Below the pieces are notes generated by a model. The model did no database searches. It was not told where the DNA came from and saw nothing but the letters and a program-made list of their open reading frames with translations. Below are positions 42,137-52,798 of a stretch of 64,000 nucleotides of DNA, piece by piece (position 1 is the first letter of the stretch; each line of letters opens with the position of its first letter). Location: positions 114,280-178,279 of the forward strand of contig JAHQRK010000046.1 in assembly GCA_019828595.1 (NCBI GenBank), given 5' to 3'. The translations under genes and the position numbers were made by a program. Source of the DNA: Aphanomyces cochlioides (Eukaryota > Oomycota > Saprolegniomycetes > Saprolegniales > Verrucalvaceae).

Positions 42137-45100
42137 TCATTTTGTAGAGTCGTTGCCTCTGTCCATCTTGCCGTCTTTCTTAAAAAGGCCTTTTGGTTGA
42201 TAGAACGAGTGAAACTTGTCCCAACATGACCACTCAGCATGAGGACAGAGATGAGCTGGTACAGCTTGCTCGCTCTGCAGATATGCTTTTGTGCATAAGT
42301 AGACTTGATGTACGTCACACCACTGCGTTTTGATGAGTTCTTTGCTTCGCTCATAGTAGCAAACAACACAATAACGGCGCATTCGCTGGCTGTACGACAC
42401 TTCCGCTTGCTTGTCCGTCGCACGGCAAGTGTTATTGAGTTTTGGGGGCTGCCGAAGAGAAGCGTCGCGCTGTAAAGCAGCGGCTCTTTCTTCGGCTGCC
42501 GCCTTCTTCAGAGCCATTGCTGACTGGGTTATGGGTACACTCGAGTACTCCATTGGTACTTGTGTCTCGGAAAACCTTCAAGTGTGAAAAGCAAAGTAGC
42601 ATAGAGATAACTAAGAATGTCCAATCCGTTTCGAACAGCATTTGGTTCGCCAGCTTTGTTTGGAAATGCAGGTTCGAGTCGCGTTGATTGACCGGTTCGC
42701 AGATCGTGTACAGAACGTACAAGTTGGTGATAGCAATGTCTATCAGAGCGAACCCGAGTTTCTTGTACCATTGCTTGAAGCTTGCTCCTGATGCGATAGA
42801 GAATCGTTCGCGTAGTTGATCATGGCGGTCAACACCTTGCATGTACTTGTTGTACAGACCGACGAGTGAGAGGCATTCTTGTTGGATAGTTTGACTAGTA
42901 AAGATAACATGTAATAGCAGCGTGTAAAGTCATACCTTCCAACTCGGCGATGGACAAATGACTTTGTTGTTGCATCCGCAGTCGAGAGCATGTTCACGAC
43001 TGTGCCATCGAGCCAGGAAACTGCAATAATGCCCAGAGATGTAGCGACCGACACTAAACTTGACCCACGCATGACCGACTTTATCTGTTTCTTGTCGAAC
43101 ATGCCGAACCGTGGATTGTGCGCTCGGTTGCTTCGTACTGTTCCTCGGCAATACAACCCCATCTTCAGCAGCGTCAGACATAACTGCACCGAAGAATACC
43201 AGTTGTCCAGATTGATCACTCGGTGCGAGCCTAGAACAGATTCATAACAGAATAACACGATATGAACTTACCCTCCCATTGTTTTGTGATGTCGATGACA
43301 TGTTGCCGCAGTGCACTTGGATTGACTTCATCGCGAGGTTTTGCTGTGTCGTCGTCTGGGGCTGGCTCACCGTCATCATCGGCTTCGTCATCGGCTTCCA
43401 TGTCGAAATTGCCTGCCGCCTTCGAGTGGATCTTGAAGGCAAAAACGTACCAAGTAGTTGCGCATGCTGCAGTGTAAATACGAAAATGATACTTGCCCAG
43501 AGGTTTCTTGGGATTGTAGACGATGAGCGCACGCGCATAACTTGACCGACACGGAATGCACGCCTCATCGACACTGATCTCTCGTCCTGCCACGACGAAA
43601 TTCTTGAATGATGCCTTCAACAGGTTGATGAGTGGTCGGATACGCCAAAGAGGGTCCGCGGGCTCGACAACGTCGTTAAATGTGATGCACGCTCGCAGTT
43701 GCTTGAATCTGTCTATCGCCATGACGCGGCCAAAGTTCTCGGTAGGCACCATAAGGAACGACATGCTTGGTTTGGACCAATACAGACTGTACTCGCCGCC
43801 TTGTACGACACTCATCATGATCAATAAGCCAATAAACTTCATCACTTCAACCAGCTCGAAGCTTTTCTTGAGCTCTCGGCCACCAACGTATCCTCTAGGA
43901 TGAGCGGCTTGCAGCGCTAATGCCTTGGCGTTCGTCCGCAACGTCACGGTCTTCCAAAATTCCAGCGGCATAAAGGCTAGGAAACCCTTCACGGGGTCTT
44001 TGAATAGATCCTTGAACTCGTCGGAAATGCGCAACTCGTCCACGGGCGTGTCATCCTTGTTGTCTTCATGTTCGTATAGATGTGTAGGCCCAGCGTAGTG
44101 TCCACCGCAAATCCACTCAACGCCTTCAAGTCCTTCAATGTCTTCTGTCGTGTCGTAGTTCCCGTGCTTCTTCCAACCACGTTCCACGTATTCAGACCAT
44201 TCGTCGTCGCTGCCGTCGTCAACGGGCACTTCCACATTAGGCAGCATATCGTTCTTGGTCTCTTTATCGTCCTTGTTCTCTTCGTCGAATGACCTGTTGG
44301 TTAGGAACTTCATGTTCCACTCGGTCATCTCGTGCAACTCGTCTTCGGGTACAAACGACGAAATCTGAAGGTAACTTCGTCCGGCGTTCATGCGTTGGTT
44401 CGCCTTCAAAGTCGCAAACTGTTCCACACCTACAATTTAGTAAGATAAATGTGATAATAAAGTACCTTTGTAAAAGAGGCGTGCAGTAATCCAAGGTTCC
44501 TCGCGCTGGAAACGCGTGTGATTCCAAGTGATCTTGTACAATGCAACCATCTTCTTGGCAGTCGCTTTCGATTTCTTGCCCGGCGTGTCGAAATCGGGAT
44601 CGTTCTCGATGCCAACGACATAGCGCACTTCGGTGACCACACCACTCAGCATGAAGTCTTGGCAATCTGCGTAGAAATCAAGCAACTTCTTGTCGTTCTT
44701 GTGGATCTGAGCCTCTCGTAGCGGCTTAAACGATACGTAGCGGTACATGGTCTCGGATCGGATTGACTTGTGATCGGGTGTAAATATAGCTGTCGCTTCG
44801 GATGCCTCATCCGCCGCTGGTAGTTGGCAGTCCATTGATGTTGACTTCGACGGACGACCACGCTTTACCGGTGTTGATACACCTTGTACATCTTGCACTT
44901 TCGCCTTATTCTTCGATCCCTTAGGACGACTTCGCTTTCTTGCCGGTGGCGGCACAACTTCGGGAACTCGTATGTCTCTGGCTTGGTAACATTGAGCACT
45001 ACACACTTCTTGTCCTTCCTCCGCTTCAGACCACCCGCGTTTTGTGCCTTCTTCAATGATACACATATGATGGAACTTGGACAAACACATGCAGCACTGG

Positions 45101-45147
45101 CGTAGGTTGGGACCTTCTTCTTCGCCGCACACACAACACTTCTCCAT
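42137..45147 (-). CDS. piggyBac transposase with N-terminal zinc finger, five exons
   Basis: Join (minus): 45147-44466, 44429-43272, 43230-42936, 42894-42612, 42565-42137; introns of 36, 41, 41 and 46 nt, all GT..AG, frame kept at every junction; 948 residues. Residues about 4-55 hold a PHD-like Cys/His cluster (CCVCGEEEGPNLRQCCMC, FHHMC, VCSAQC). A basic nuclear-targeting stretch (PARKRSRPKGSKNK) and an acidic region follow. DDE_Tnp_1_7 core: catalytic D candidates in EISVDEACIP, VINLDNWYSS and MQGVDRHDQL. The C-terminal Cys/His region (YCVVCYYERSKEL..WCDVHQVYLC) is the usual piggyBac end. Acts on the TTAA-flanked ends described above. The fourth intron is the least certain. Confidence 0.85.
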
Positions 45148-45155
45148 GACAAAGC

Positions 45156-45169
45156 AAATTGCAAAACGA
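45156..45169 (-). promoter_or_regulatory. Inr/FPR-like core promoter of the piggyBac transposase
   Basis: On the minus strand TCGTTTTGCAATTT matches the oomycete Inr/FPR consensus at 13 of 14 positions, ending 8 nt before the ATG. Confidence 0.6.
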
Positions 45170-45775
45170 CCGTCGTTTCAAGTACCGACCAATTGGGTAC
45201 AAGGCAGTTTAAACACCAACCAATCGAAATGTTTCTTCATCGGTGGCGGCAGACACATGCGCGCCATGAATCGCACGGCGGCGGCGGCGGCGGAGGTAGG
45301 CGTAGCGTTGAGTCAGAGCGGCTTGAGTACTTGGAATCGCTGCGGCGGCGGTACAGAAATCACGGCGCAGGTTCAAGGCACTTGAGCAAGACGGAGCAAA
45401 TGGGAAAGTGAGAGAAGTCTCTCTTACCAGTTCAAAATTTCAAATTCGATTAATCAACGGCGAGGGAGACTGTGGTTCAAGAGGACTATTTAAGGTAATA
45501 ACAAACAAATTTCATTGGTTAAAAGACTTGAATCAACCGTCTGTTCAGATACTGTAGATTGGGTAATAAAATAATTTCTGGGAACCAAAAATATTCATCT
45601 TTTTTCTGATTGGCGCCTGCGGCCCTGCGAATCGCAGAAACCTACCCTAATTGAAGCAAATATAATGACTTTTGGCATTTTTTATTTTATTATTTCCCCT
45701 GCCACCCTGCGAATCGCAGGTTGGCAAAGTCAAGTATACTTAAGAATAAACTTGATTAAAGTATGGAACTTTCCC

Positions 45776-46292
45776 CACACGAACGGGTTAACTGTATTGA
45801 TTCATGGGAATTTAAGTGATTCATGGCACTGGTGTTGAGTGCTGAAGAACATTCAACACAAAACGTCGACAGATCTTGAAACGTAGCATCCTTCTTCATG
45901 TGAGGAATCTTGAAGTTATTATCGCCACATACTTCAATGGTGCATTCCATGACCTTATGTAAGGTGACAAACGTTTTCGCAGGCAACTCAACAAAATATT
46001 TTTCCACAACACCATTGAGTTCGTCAATTGAACGAACTTTCTTTTGATGCTGCAGACTTTGAATAGCATTAAAGAATCCTAAATCCAGAACATTCAAATC
46101 TGGACTATTGGGGGGCTGATTTCCCACGGCTACAGAGTGCACACCATTTGAGCGCAAAAATGCAGTTGACAAATTCCTGTGTGGTCCAGCATTGTCTTGC
46201 TGAACACACCGCCACGTAAGCACGACCAACGAATCTTGGTGACTATAGCAGGCACAACTTTCTTCTTGGGAGCCGTCCCACCTGTAGGGCAC
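45776..46292 (-). pseudogene. Tc1/mariner transposase, C-terminal catalytic part
   Basis: VQQDNAGPHRNLSTAF contains the second catalytic D; QPPNSPDLNVLDLGFFNAIQ contains the third D and the typical NSPDLN motif. The coding end is cut by piggyBac at TTAA 45788; across the insertion the frame would end two codons later. Upstream a shift near 46235 separates it from KVVPAIVTKIRW-like sequence, and the N-terminal HTH is not recognisable in 46300-46640. Inactive. Confidence 0.75.
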
Positions 46293-46665
46293 TCAGAAGC
46301 ATTTCAAAGGTTCTTTTTCTCTTGCTAAGCGAAAGGTTCTTCTTCAAGGGTGCCTGCTCCGCTGTTGGGTTGAAGCCTCCAAAATAGTTGAGAACATGCG
46401 CAAGTTGCCGACGAAAAAGCAGAGTGGGCTTGGAAGTTAAGAAAATGGTTTCTGATCCTTTGGCGGAAGGAAAAGACGGTGTGTGTTTCAGAACTCTAAC
46501 TTTGGAGCCAAAAATCTCTTGGCACAGATCGAACTGGCGCGATCAAAATACAGCCAATCAATGACGTAAGATCGAGCTATCTCATTGACCAATAATTTGC
46601 TCAATACGATTACTTTTAGAAAAATCCCGCCAATCCAACACAACCGTAGCAATTATTTCGGAACA

Positions 46666-46713
46666 GAGTAGTATAATATACTACTCTATCATGTATCATA
46701 TTATGATACATGA
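46666..46713. repeat. two adjacent perfect palindromes at the mariner right end
   Basis: 46666-46686: 10-bp arms GAGTAGTATA/TATACTACTC with a 1-nt centre, beginning in the mariner TIR. 46689-46713: 12-bp arms TCATGTATCATA/TATGATACATGA with a 1-nt centre. Confidence 0.85.
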
Positions 46714-48094
46714 CGAGGAAATTACGTCAGTGATTGGCTAAATAACTTGTAGATGAACGAAATGATCTCGATGTTATCGACAAAATCACACCAAGGTTGT
46801 ATTTTTTTAAATCTGACCAATCAAACATAAATTAGTCGTAAAAAATTGTACTTGATTGGTCGAAAATAGCTAAAATGTCTGCATCATTGAGGTATTTGAT
46901 GGGGTATTTATCACACTCAAGTGTGATCCACGGTGTGATTTCTCCTGCGAGTCGTTTTGTATGGAAATCACACTTGTCGCACAACATACAAATATCATAA
47001 AAGGCAGTTTTAAGTCCATGCCACGCCTGTGAGATCCTAAACAACGGTAGTGCATTAGTCTAATGCGTCTATGACGTATGCTTTGTTTTCTCAGCTCAGG
47101 AGCGCCGCGCTTCGCGCGGCGCAGCTTTTTATCGTTTCCGCTTCTACCACAGAAATGCGGGCGTCTCAACCATAGAGTTCCTGATATTTTAACACTGCGA
47201 TTGTTTTAATCATTTAGTTCAGACAGCATGTTCCTTTCCGTGTTGAAATACGGGGTTGTTCATTAGTTTAGAGAGAGCTGTATTAGGCGCAAGATTCGTA
47301 GGCAGCTCTGCTAGCGCTTGTTTAAAGGAAATACTCGTCATAAGCACACGAAATTGTTGTTGTGTGTTAACCTTTCTTATCCTGGCCTAGTAATCTATCA
47401 GAGCATTGATGTTTGTGAAGGACGTTGGAGGAGAAAATCGGCTAAGATAATTCATTCTATTCTCCAAAAAATAGTGACCACACGACTTCATAGCCGCAAA
47501 TTCTTGACAAAAACGATCCTCATGTGTGCATCATGTACTCTCTCTATGTGATACAGCTCATTAGAAATCCTACAGAACGATATTCAAATAACTTCTTTAC
47601 ATCTCAAGAGGGACTCGAGACTTTGGATATTTTCTTAATTTTAATCAGTAGAAACTGGTGTGATCCTGATATCTTGTCGAAACGGTCATGATATCACACC
47701 CATGTTGTATTTCCAACAATCTGACGAATAGGGTGGCGATGACAGTCCTGCACACAATCCCAATTGGCGGACCATGGGTGGCCAGTGCGGCACACAAGCG
47801 TTTTGAGGATGTTGATCTTACTATTGTGGGGCTGAATGGGAAGATACACCACTTTGATTGGCTGTATCTCTTAATCTTTTTCAACAAAGCAAAACATATA
47901 AAATAATTAAGATTTTCTGAAAAAAATATTTTTATGACGTTGAATTTGTATCGTTATTCCCAAAAGGAATAATAAGACCGAAAAAAATGACTTGCCATGT
48001 AAACTGTCCTTGAGGGGTTAGGTGAAAATTTAGCTCAATTGATTGGTTATAAATGATGTAATATATAGATTTACACAGTTAAATAAGTATTTTT
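46714..48094. other. 1.4-kb stretch without a recognised gene
   Basis: Frames at 46832-47044 (minus), 47318-47551 (plus) and 47645-47906 (both strands) have no family resemblance. A GC hairpin is at 47102-47122. Confidence 0.35.
47102..47122. repeat. strong GC hairpin in AT-rich DNA
   Basis: GCGCCGCGC, loop TTC, GCGCGGCGC, followed by a T-run (agcttttt). Unusual composition for the surroundings. Could be a transcription-stop-like or element-end structure; no further support. Confidence 0.6.
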
Positions 48095-48245
48095 CACGAA
48101 ACTTTCGGACCGGTTACTTATAGCATCTCACACGAAACAAGAGTTTCGTGGAATGTTTCGGCAAGAACGACTATTCGAATATTCTTTCAATTTGATATTT
48201 GTATGGTCTGTGTTGGTATCTTCGATACTAAGGTTTTTCACGAAA
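48095..48245. repeat. CACGAAAC repeats upstream of a recombinase fragment
   Basis: tttttcacgaaac occurs near 48092 and 48235; a third copy near 48133 forms an 8-bp hairpin CACGAAAC-AAGA-GTTTCGTG. They lie within 220 bp upstream of the ATG at 48313. Confidence 0.55.
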
Positions 48246-48312
48246 CACTGTTCGAAATTCGATATCCGGCATTTTTAAATTACATTCGAAACTATTTGTA
48301 TTCTTCGACACG

Positions 48313-48663
48313 ATGAACGACAGAGAACGCAGCGCTCGAGTGATGTCAAATCCAATCGTTCAAAACACCCGTAAGCAGTATGAAGGTGTCATTAAGAGGT
48401 TTCATTGTTGGTTAATTGAGCACTATCCTTCTCAAATCACTGACGGCCGCATTGTTTTACCCTTAAACGAGAGCGCATGCCTCGAGTTTCTCGGGTACAT
48501 GACTGTGAAGCGAAATACGCGAGGGTTGGAGCTGACTCCAGCCAAATCCAACTCATTTCCGACTATCAATGAAATATCTGTCATTGATATTGAGGTCTAT
48601 TGGAGCTCCAAATCGCAACCTGGTATTTTAAACTCATCGGAGACGAAACTGAACACATTTTGA
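48313..48663 (+). pseudogene. Crypton-type tyrosine recombinase, N-terminal core-binding fragment
   Basis: 116 residues from ATG to TGA. MNDRERSARVMSNPIVQNTR then KQYEGVIKRFHCWLIEHYPS fits the SAM-like core-binding start of tyrosine recombinases (NTxxxY...F..W), and VLPLNESACLEFLGYMT the family's next helix. No catalytic R, HxxR or Y follows, so only the DNA-binding start remains. Alternative: any phage-integrase-like gene fragment. Confidence 0.5.
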
Positions 48664-48788
48664 ATCGACGGACAGTTTTCCATCTATCCTACATCCTGTT
48701 AGATTAAACTATACCCTTTACAAAGTAATTTGATGATATGTGATCGGTTACACGTATATTGTCAGAAGATAACCACTCACTCCCAAGA

Positions 48789-48929
48789 ATGGTCGACTTG
48801 AGCATGGACGACAAAGTCTCTATGGTTAAGATGATGGATAACAACGTGCCGTATGAAGAGGTAAAACAGCGCTTCAAGTGCTCCAAAGGAGCTATCACTT
48901 TCAGACGTCTACATACTCACGTGCCATAA
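48789..48929 (+). pseudogene. helix-turn-helix ORF fragment of a mobile element
   Basis: 46 residues: MVDLSMDDKVSMVKMMDNNV, then PYEEVKQRFKCSKGAITFRR, a plausible HTH (psq/CENP-B-like), then TAA. The start region is shared with 35568-35637. Element identity unknown. Confidence 0.35.
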
Positions 48930-49419
48930 GAGCTATTCGCGGGTACATTATCACCACCTGTAGAGATAAAGCTTGGGTAAATGCTGGATGAACTCGCGCA
49001 GTCTGAGCTCAATGCACCGAACGATTCTTCCACAGACATCGTGTCATTTTACACAGTCACGTGTTGTTTGGGTGTGTGAACCTGCCATGGCATGTACGTT
49101 TATAATCAATGGCGCATGTATTGAAATCGACTCGAGTCCAACCGAATCGACCAGATTCAGTCGTTATGGTGGTGACCTGGTCGAGTCGGGTTGATGCATA
49201 AGATGCAACCCGTCACGGCTCAATCAGGGTTGACCCAGTCTGACTCGGGTCGGTTTGCCTCGCTGACAAGTTCCAAGTTGGAACTTGTCGACTGGGACGC
49301 GCCATGAAAGGGCCAAAGATTCCTTTGTACATTTCTCAAAGAGAAACACAATGCCATTCCATCTTAGACCTTCATTAGATAAACCAGGCCATTTCTAGTG
49401 CGTGACGGATGTCCGTGAT
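48930..49419. other. intergenic stretch
   Basis: Contains short runs of gactcgg/gtcgagtc-type words (49130-49270) that repeat loosely in both orientations. No gene. Confidence 0.35.
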
Positions 49420-49770
49420 AAAACGCGCAAAAGGAGATCCAAGTCATCCAAACTGTCGTCTTCGTAGCCCTCCAACTTTAGATGTGTAATTCTTATCTTA
49501 CAGTTGTCAACGAATTCCATAGCATGGTAAGACTGAATTCACTTGTGTTAGCTCGAGCGATCTCATTGAAAATGTAAATTGAGTGATATCCATGTCGTCG
49601 AGGATATAGTCATGTAGTGTCAGCTTTTTCAGAGAAGGGCAGTTGAACATAGTTTGAGCAAAGGCTTGATTGATACCGTTGTTGACTTCGTCCCAGTGGT
49701 AGCAGGAATATCTATGGAGAAGGATACGTCGTCGAAAACCCGTAACTTTAATGGTATTGTCCTCAAAACG
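49420..49770 (-). pseudogene. FBL family locus 15, internal fragment
   Basis: Recognisable blocks: LKLRVFDDVSFSIDIPATT (about 49740), INQAFAQTMFNCPSLKKLTL (about 49660), DDMDITQFTFSMRSLELT (about 49590) and, after shifts, ITHLKLEGYEDDSLDDL (about 49480). The F-box start and the C terminus are missing. The plus-strand frame 49654-50178 over it is rejected as a shadow. Confidence 0.6.
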
Positions 49771-50046
49771 TCAGAACAACATAATCCTGCATCAAACTCC
49801 AGGCCACAATGGCAATGTGGTTTGCAAATTACGTGGTACACATTGGAAGATTGGACAGATTTGAGCACACAGTATAATACAACAATCAGAGCAAATAGGT
49901 ATATTCAAAATGTGAAGTCGAATCTTTTGAGGGCTATAATTTCATTATTTGTTGATAGGCATTTTGCAAAACATGTTTGTTCCAAAGCTAGAAATGAATT
50001 GCCCGAAATGCTTACACTTGGCGAATTCGATATTAACTCTCTAATA

Positions 50047-50605
50047 GAGAGTTTTCGCAACTTCGATTATAGATGTGATTATATTATAGCCCATAGTCAA
50101 GTCTATAGTATAATCAACACTCAGAAATTCTTTTCGCAGTTCATTGAAATTATAGATTTTGACTATAATCTGGTGTAATGAGTGACAGAGGTTCTGGGTG
50201 TCGTCGTGATTGCTTGAACAACTGAACATCATGCTTGCGCTCGACAATGCTATATCTGCTCGAAATATATGGTTAATGATACCTCAAGAACGATCTCAAT
50301 TTGAACCCTTGAATGACGTGATTTGCGTGGCCTTGTTTGGACTTACGAAAGCAGGAACAAAGCGGTTGGTGGCTTGCATGCATATTATTCTGTCAAATTC
50401 TATTCATTATTTGCGACTTCATCGATATTATATGACACAGTATATAAATCGACAGAGGAAATTTTTCATGATTATAGAGGGCGATCTATAATCATTTTTC
50501 ATCAAAATTTGACTATAGATTTATGAATTATCAGAGGCATTCTCGAAAATCGATATTCTATCATCAAATCTATAATATAATCGAGTTTGCGAAAACTCCG
50601 TATTG
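50047..50605. mobile_element. TIR element/MITE (about 555 bp)
   Basis: Left gagttttcgcaacttcgatt (about 50049) and right, inverted, gagttttcgcaaactcgatt (ending about 50600). Rich in internal attatag/ctataat words in both orientations. No transposase. Target duplication not resolved. Confidence 0.6.
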
Positions 50606-50617
50606 ACGAACCATTGA

Positions 50618-51126
50618 AAGCCTACCAAAACCACTTTTCAAGCACAATTTTTGTCCGGATAAGGCCTTCATTTATTTAAATCCGACACTCCAGTTGTCAA
50701 GTGTTCTAAAAATCGTGCAACCAAAACACACACAAATCACATTTATCAATAAAATTCCATTGGTTGAATTTAAGTGGTCTCCATCGGGCAGGCATATAAG
50801 GACGTCCCGAACAGGAAAATGCGCTGCGTTTGCATTGTACGATTCGGCAACTTTGTCCCAGCCGTTACGCCCGGCCGGGAGGTACTGCTGGATCTGGTCG
50901 AGCATAAGTTTGATCGATGCCGTACACCAACCTTTGCCTCTGCGGGGCATGATGATTTGGGAAATCACTGGACATCGGCAGATGAATTGTATAAACTTGT
51001 ATTGGATTATTGAGGTTTTTTGTGTCGGAGATCCACACAAATCACGAATTTGTGCCGTAATAAAATCGAAAAATGTCGCGTTTGTGATTTTTACACAAAA
51101 TCAATTGTGTAGGTTTTGGTAGGCTT
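50618..51126. mobile_element. short TIR element carrying a Myb-like gene fragment
   Basis: Perfect 15-bp ends AAGCCTACCAAAACC (50618-50632) and its inverse (51112-51126). CCATT occurs beside both ends (50611-50615; 51127-51131), a possible imperfect target duplication. Internal minus-strand coding fragment at 50672-50950. Confidence 0.65.
50672..50950 (-). pseudogene. Myb-like (DUF6818-type) N-terminal fragment
   Basis: From ATG 50950: MPRRGKGWCTASIKLMLDQI, QQYLPAGRNGWDKVAESYNA, then FPVRD. The pattern 'basic Gly-rich start, L..I...LP.G...W..VA..YN' matches a Myb/trihelix-like domain frequent in oomycetes (DUF6818 as I recall it). After FPVRD the sequence loses similarity, so only the first helices are present. 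Confidence 0.45.
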
Positions 51127-51296
51127 CCATTAGCCAAGCACACAATCCATACAATTCCTCGATCAAAAATTCCATTCAACTGACAACAATCGACGAACAA
51201 ACGACGACAATTGCACAGATTGTGGTTCAGAGACGTAATATCATTCCAATCCATATCACAACCAACACAAGACATTGCAGCTCGTGATACAAAGCA

Positions 51297-52798
51297 ATGA
51301 GGTCGGTGTGGTCCAAGCTACCTCAAGAAGTCGTCGTGAAGATTTCTTTCTTCATTCAAGATGCGAACGACCTGTTAGCTTTTCTTGAAGACGTCCAGCG
51401 CGACACCGACTTGGGCCCTCTCAAGCAACTCTATCTCTTGGGAAAGTCAAACTGCGCCATGGACTTCTGGCCAAGCTCGTGGATTGTACCTTGGATTCAA
51501 GAAGTATTATCTTGTTATCCCAACGACAGCATTGCAAAATACTACTCAAAAATCACCCTCGAGGACGATTTTGACGTCGAGTGGATCAAGAGGCATGTCA
51601 ATCCAATGGCTCATTTCCAGTGGATTGTTTGGACATCGGAGATTACCCTGGACGATTGGAAAGACTTGCGTATTGTCTTTATGACTGTGGATGCGGATGC
51701 GGAAGACTTTGGTGAAATCCGCTGGAGAGAACTTGCACCTCGACTGCCCCACTTGATTTACTTGGACGTGAAAGGAGCGAGTGGCGATTTATCCAATGGC
51801 TCATTTCCAGTGGATTGTTTGGACATCGGAGATTACCCTGGACGATTGGAAAGACTTGCGTATTGTCTTTATGACTGTGGATGCGGATGCGGAAGACTTT
51901 GGTGAAATCCGCTGGAGAGAACTTGCACCTCGACTGCCCCACTTGATTTACTTGGACGTGAAAGGAGCGAGTGGCGATTTGAGTGGCGTTTTCCAATTTG
52001 TCGCATCGAGCAACCAAATTACACAATTCGGAATTTATGTGGAAGAAACATACACTATGAAAACCAGTGATGTGATCCACCTCATATTATGGTTCAAAAC
52101 TCGATCCGTGGAACGGTTTGAGTTTATGTCGGGGGACTTGAGCGCAGTGGACGAGGATCTGAAGCAAGCGTTGTATCAAGCCATGTTCAATTGTTCTACG
52201 CTGGAGACACTCCGTTTGTCCTATGAAGACTCGAACAATATGGATTTCAGTCGGTTGACATTTTCGATGAAATTGTTGCAACTTCACATTGAGAGCATGG
52301 CATCAAGCTTTGTCAAGTCTTTGGCGAGTCGATTGGAACGTTCCAGTGTAACTCGTCTTGATCCGGGCTCCTATGAGAGCGAGAACTTGGAAGGCATGGT
52401 ATCTCTCCTACAAGTCTTACCTCGGACGTCCGTCAAGCACTTGGAGTTGACGCTCTAACATTCAGGACTCCATTTGGTGCAAGATAATCCCGCTATTTGA
52501 GATTTGCTCATTGACAACTTTGGTTTTTGGAGCTGAAGTGTTTCCGACTGGTTTTACACATGGCCTTGCAGCGGCGATTCGAAACAATCACACGATTTGT
52601 AATTTGGAGCTGGACTGTACTGGCATTGACTTTTCAGATTTCCAACTTTTGATTCAAAGTTTTGGACATCCCGCTCGACAGGTCAAGACAAAGAGGATAA
52701 CAGTGCGAAGCCCTCCATTTTCTAAAGTGATCGAGTCCTCAGAAGAAGAATCTCTGAAGAAGTTTGCTACTGAATGTGGAGTTCAACTCAAATTATAA
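51297..52798 (+). pseudogene. FBL family locus 16, broken by a 190-bp tandem duplication
   Basis: ATG 51297 (MRSVWSKLPQEVVVKISFFI), F-box-like block, then DFDVEWIKRHVNPMAHFQWI. The frame is good to GASGDLS (51790), where a perfect 190-bp duplication (51601-51790 = 51791-51980) shifts it. From the second copy it runs on correctly (SGVFQFVASSNQITQFGIYV ... LPRTSVKHLELTL) to TAA near 52458. A one-base shift there is followed by the intact tail (IQDSIWCKIIPLFEICSLTT ... KKFATECGVQLKL, TAA 52798). Only two lesions: a young pseudogene, or an allele or assembly artefact. Confidence 0.8.
51601..51980. repeat. perfect 190-bp tandem duplication
   Basis: Unit 51601-51790 is repeated without any mismatch at 51791-51980. 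190 is not a multiple of three. Confidence 0.97.

Larger units (their letters stand above)
37460..45787. mobile_element. piggyBac element, 8.3 kb, TTAA-flanked
   Basis: TTAA at 37456-37459 and 45788-45791. Ends CCCTCTCGTGTGGG (left) and CCCGTTCGTGTGGG (right, inverted), 12 of 14 identical. Subterminal near-palindromes CCACCCTGCGATTCCCAGG (37474) and CCACCCTGCGAATCGCAGG (about 45703) lie inside both ends. Carries an intact five-exon transposase gene and a second minus-strand gene (37736-41482). That gene holds a nested DNA transposon (38411-41216), and tRNA-like SINE pieces lie between the genes. Confidence 0.85.
37306..46671. mobile_element. Tc1/mariner-type element split by a piggyBac insertion
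   Basis: Inverted ends: CTACTCTGTTCCATAAAAAT-TGCTACGG from 37306 and, inverted, CTACTCTGTTCCGAAATAAT-TGCTACGG ending at 46671. TA flanks at 46672-46673 and 37303-37304 (one extra A on the left). The transposase remnant is on the minus strand next to the right end. Without the insert the element is about 1.03 kb, shorter than a full copy, so it was already internally deleted or has decayed. Confidence 0.75.

Noticed and set aside
49654..50178. 174-codon plus-strand ORF
   Set aside because: Its first part is antisense to FBL fragment 15 and its last part runs into the TIR element at 50047; no conserved pattern of its own.
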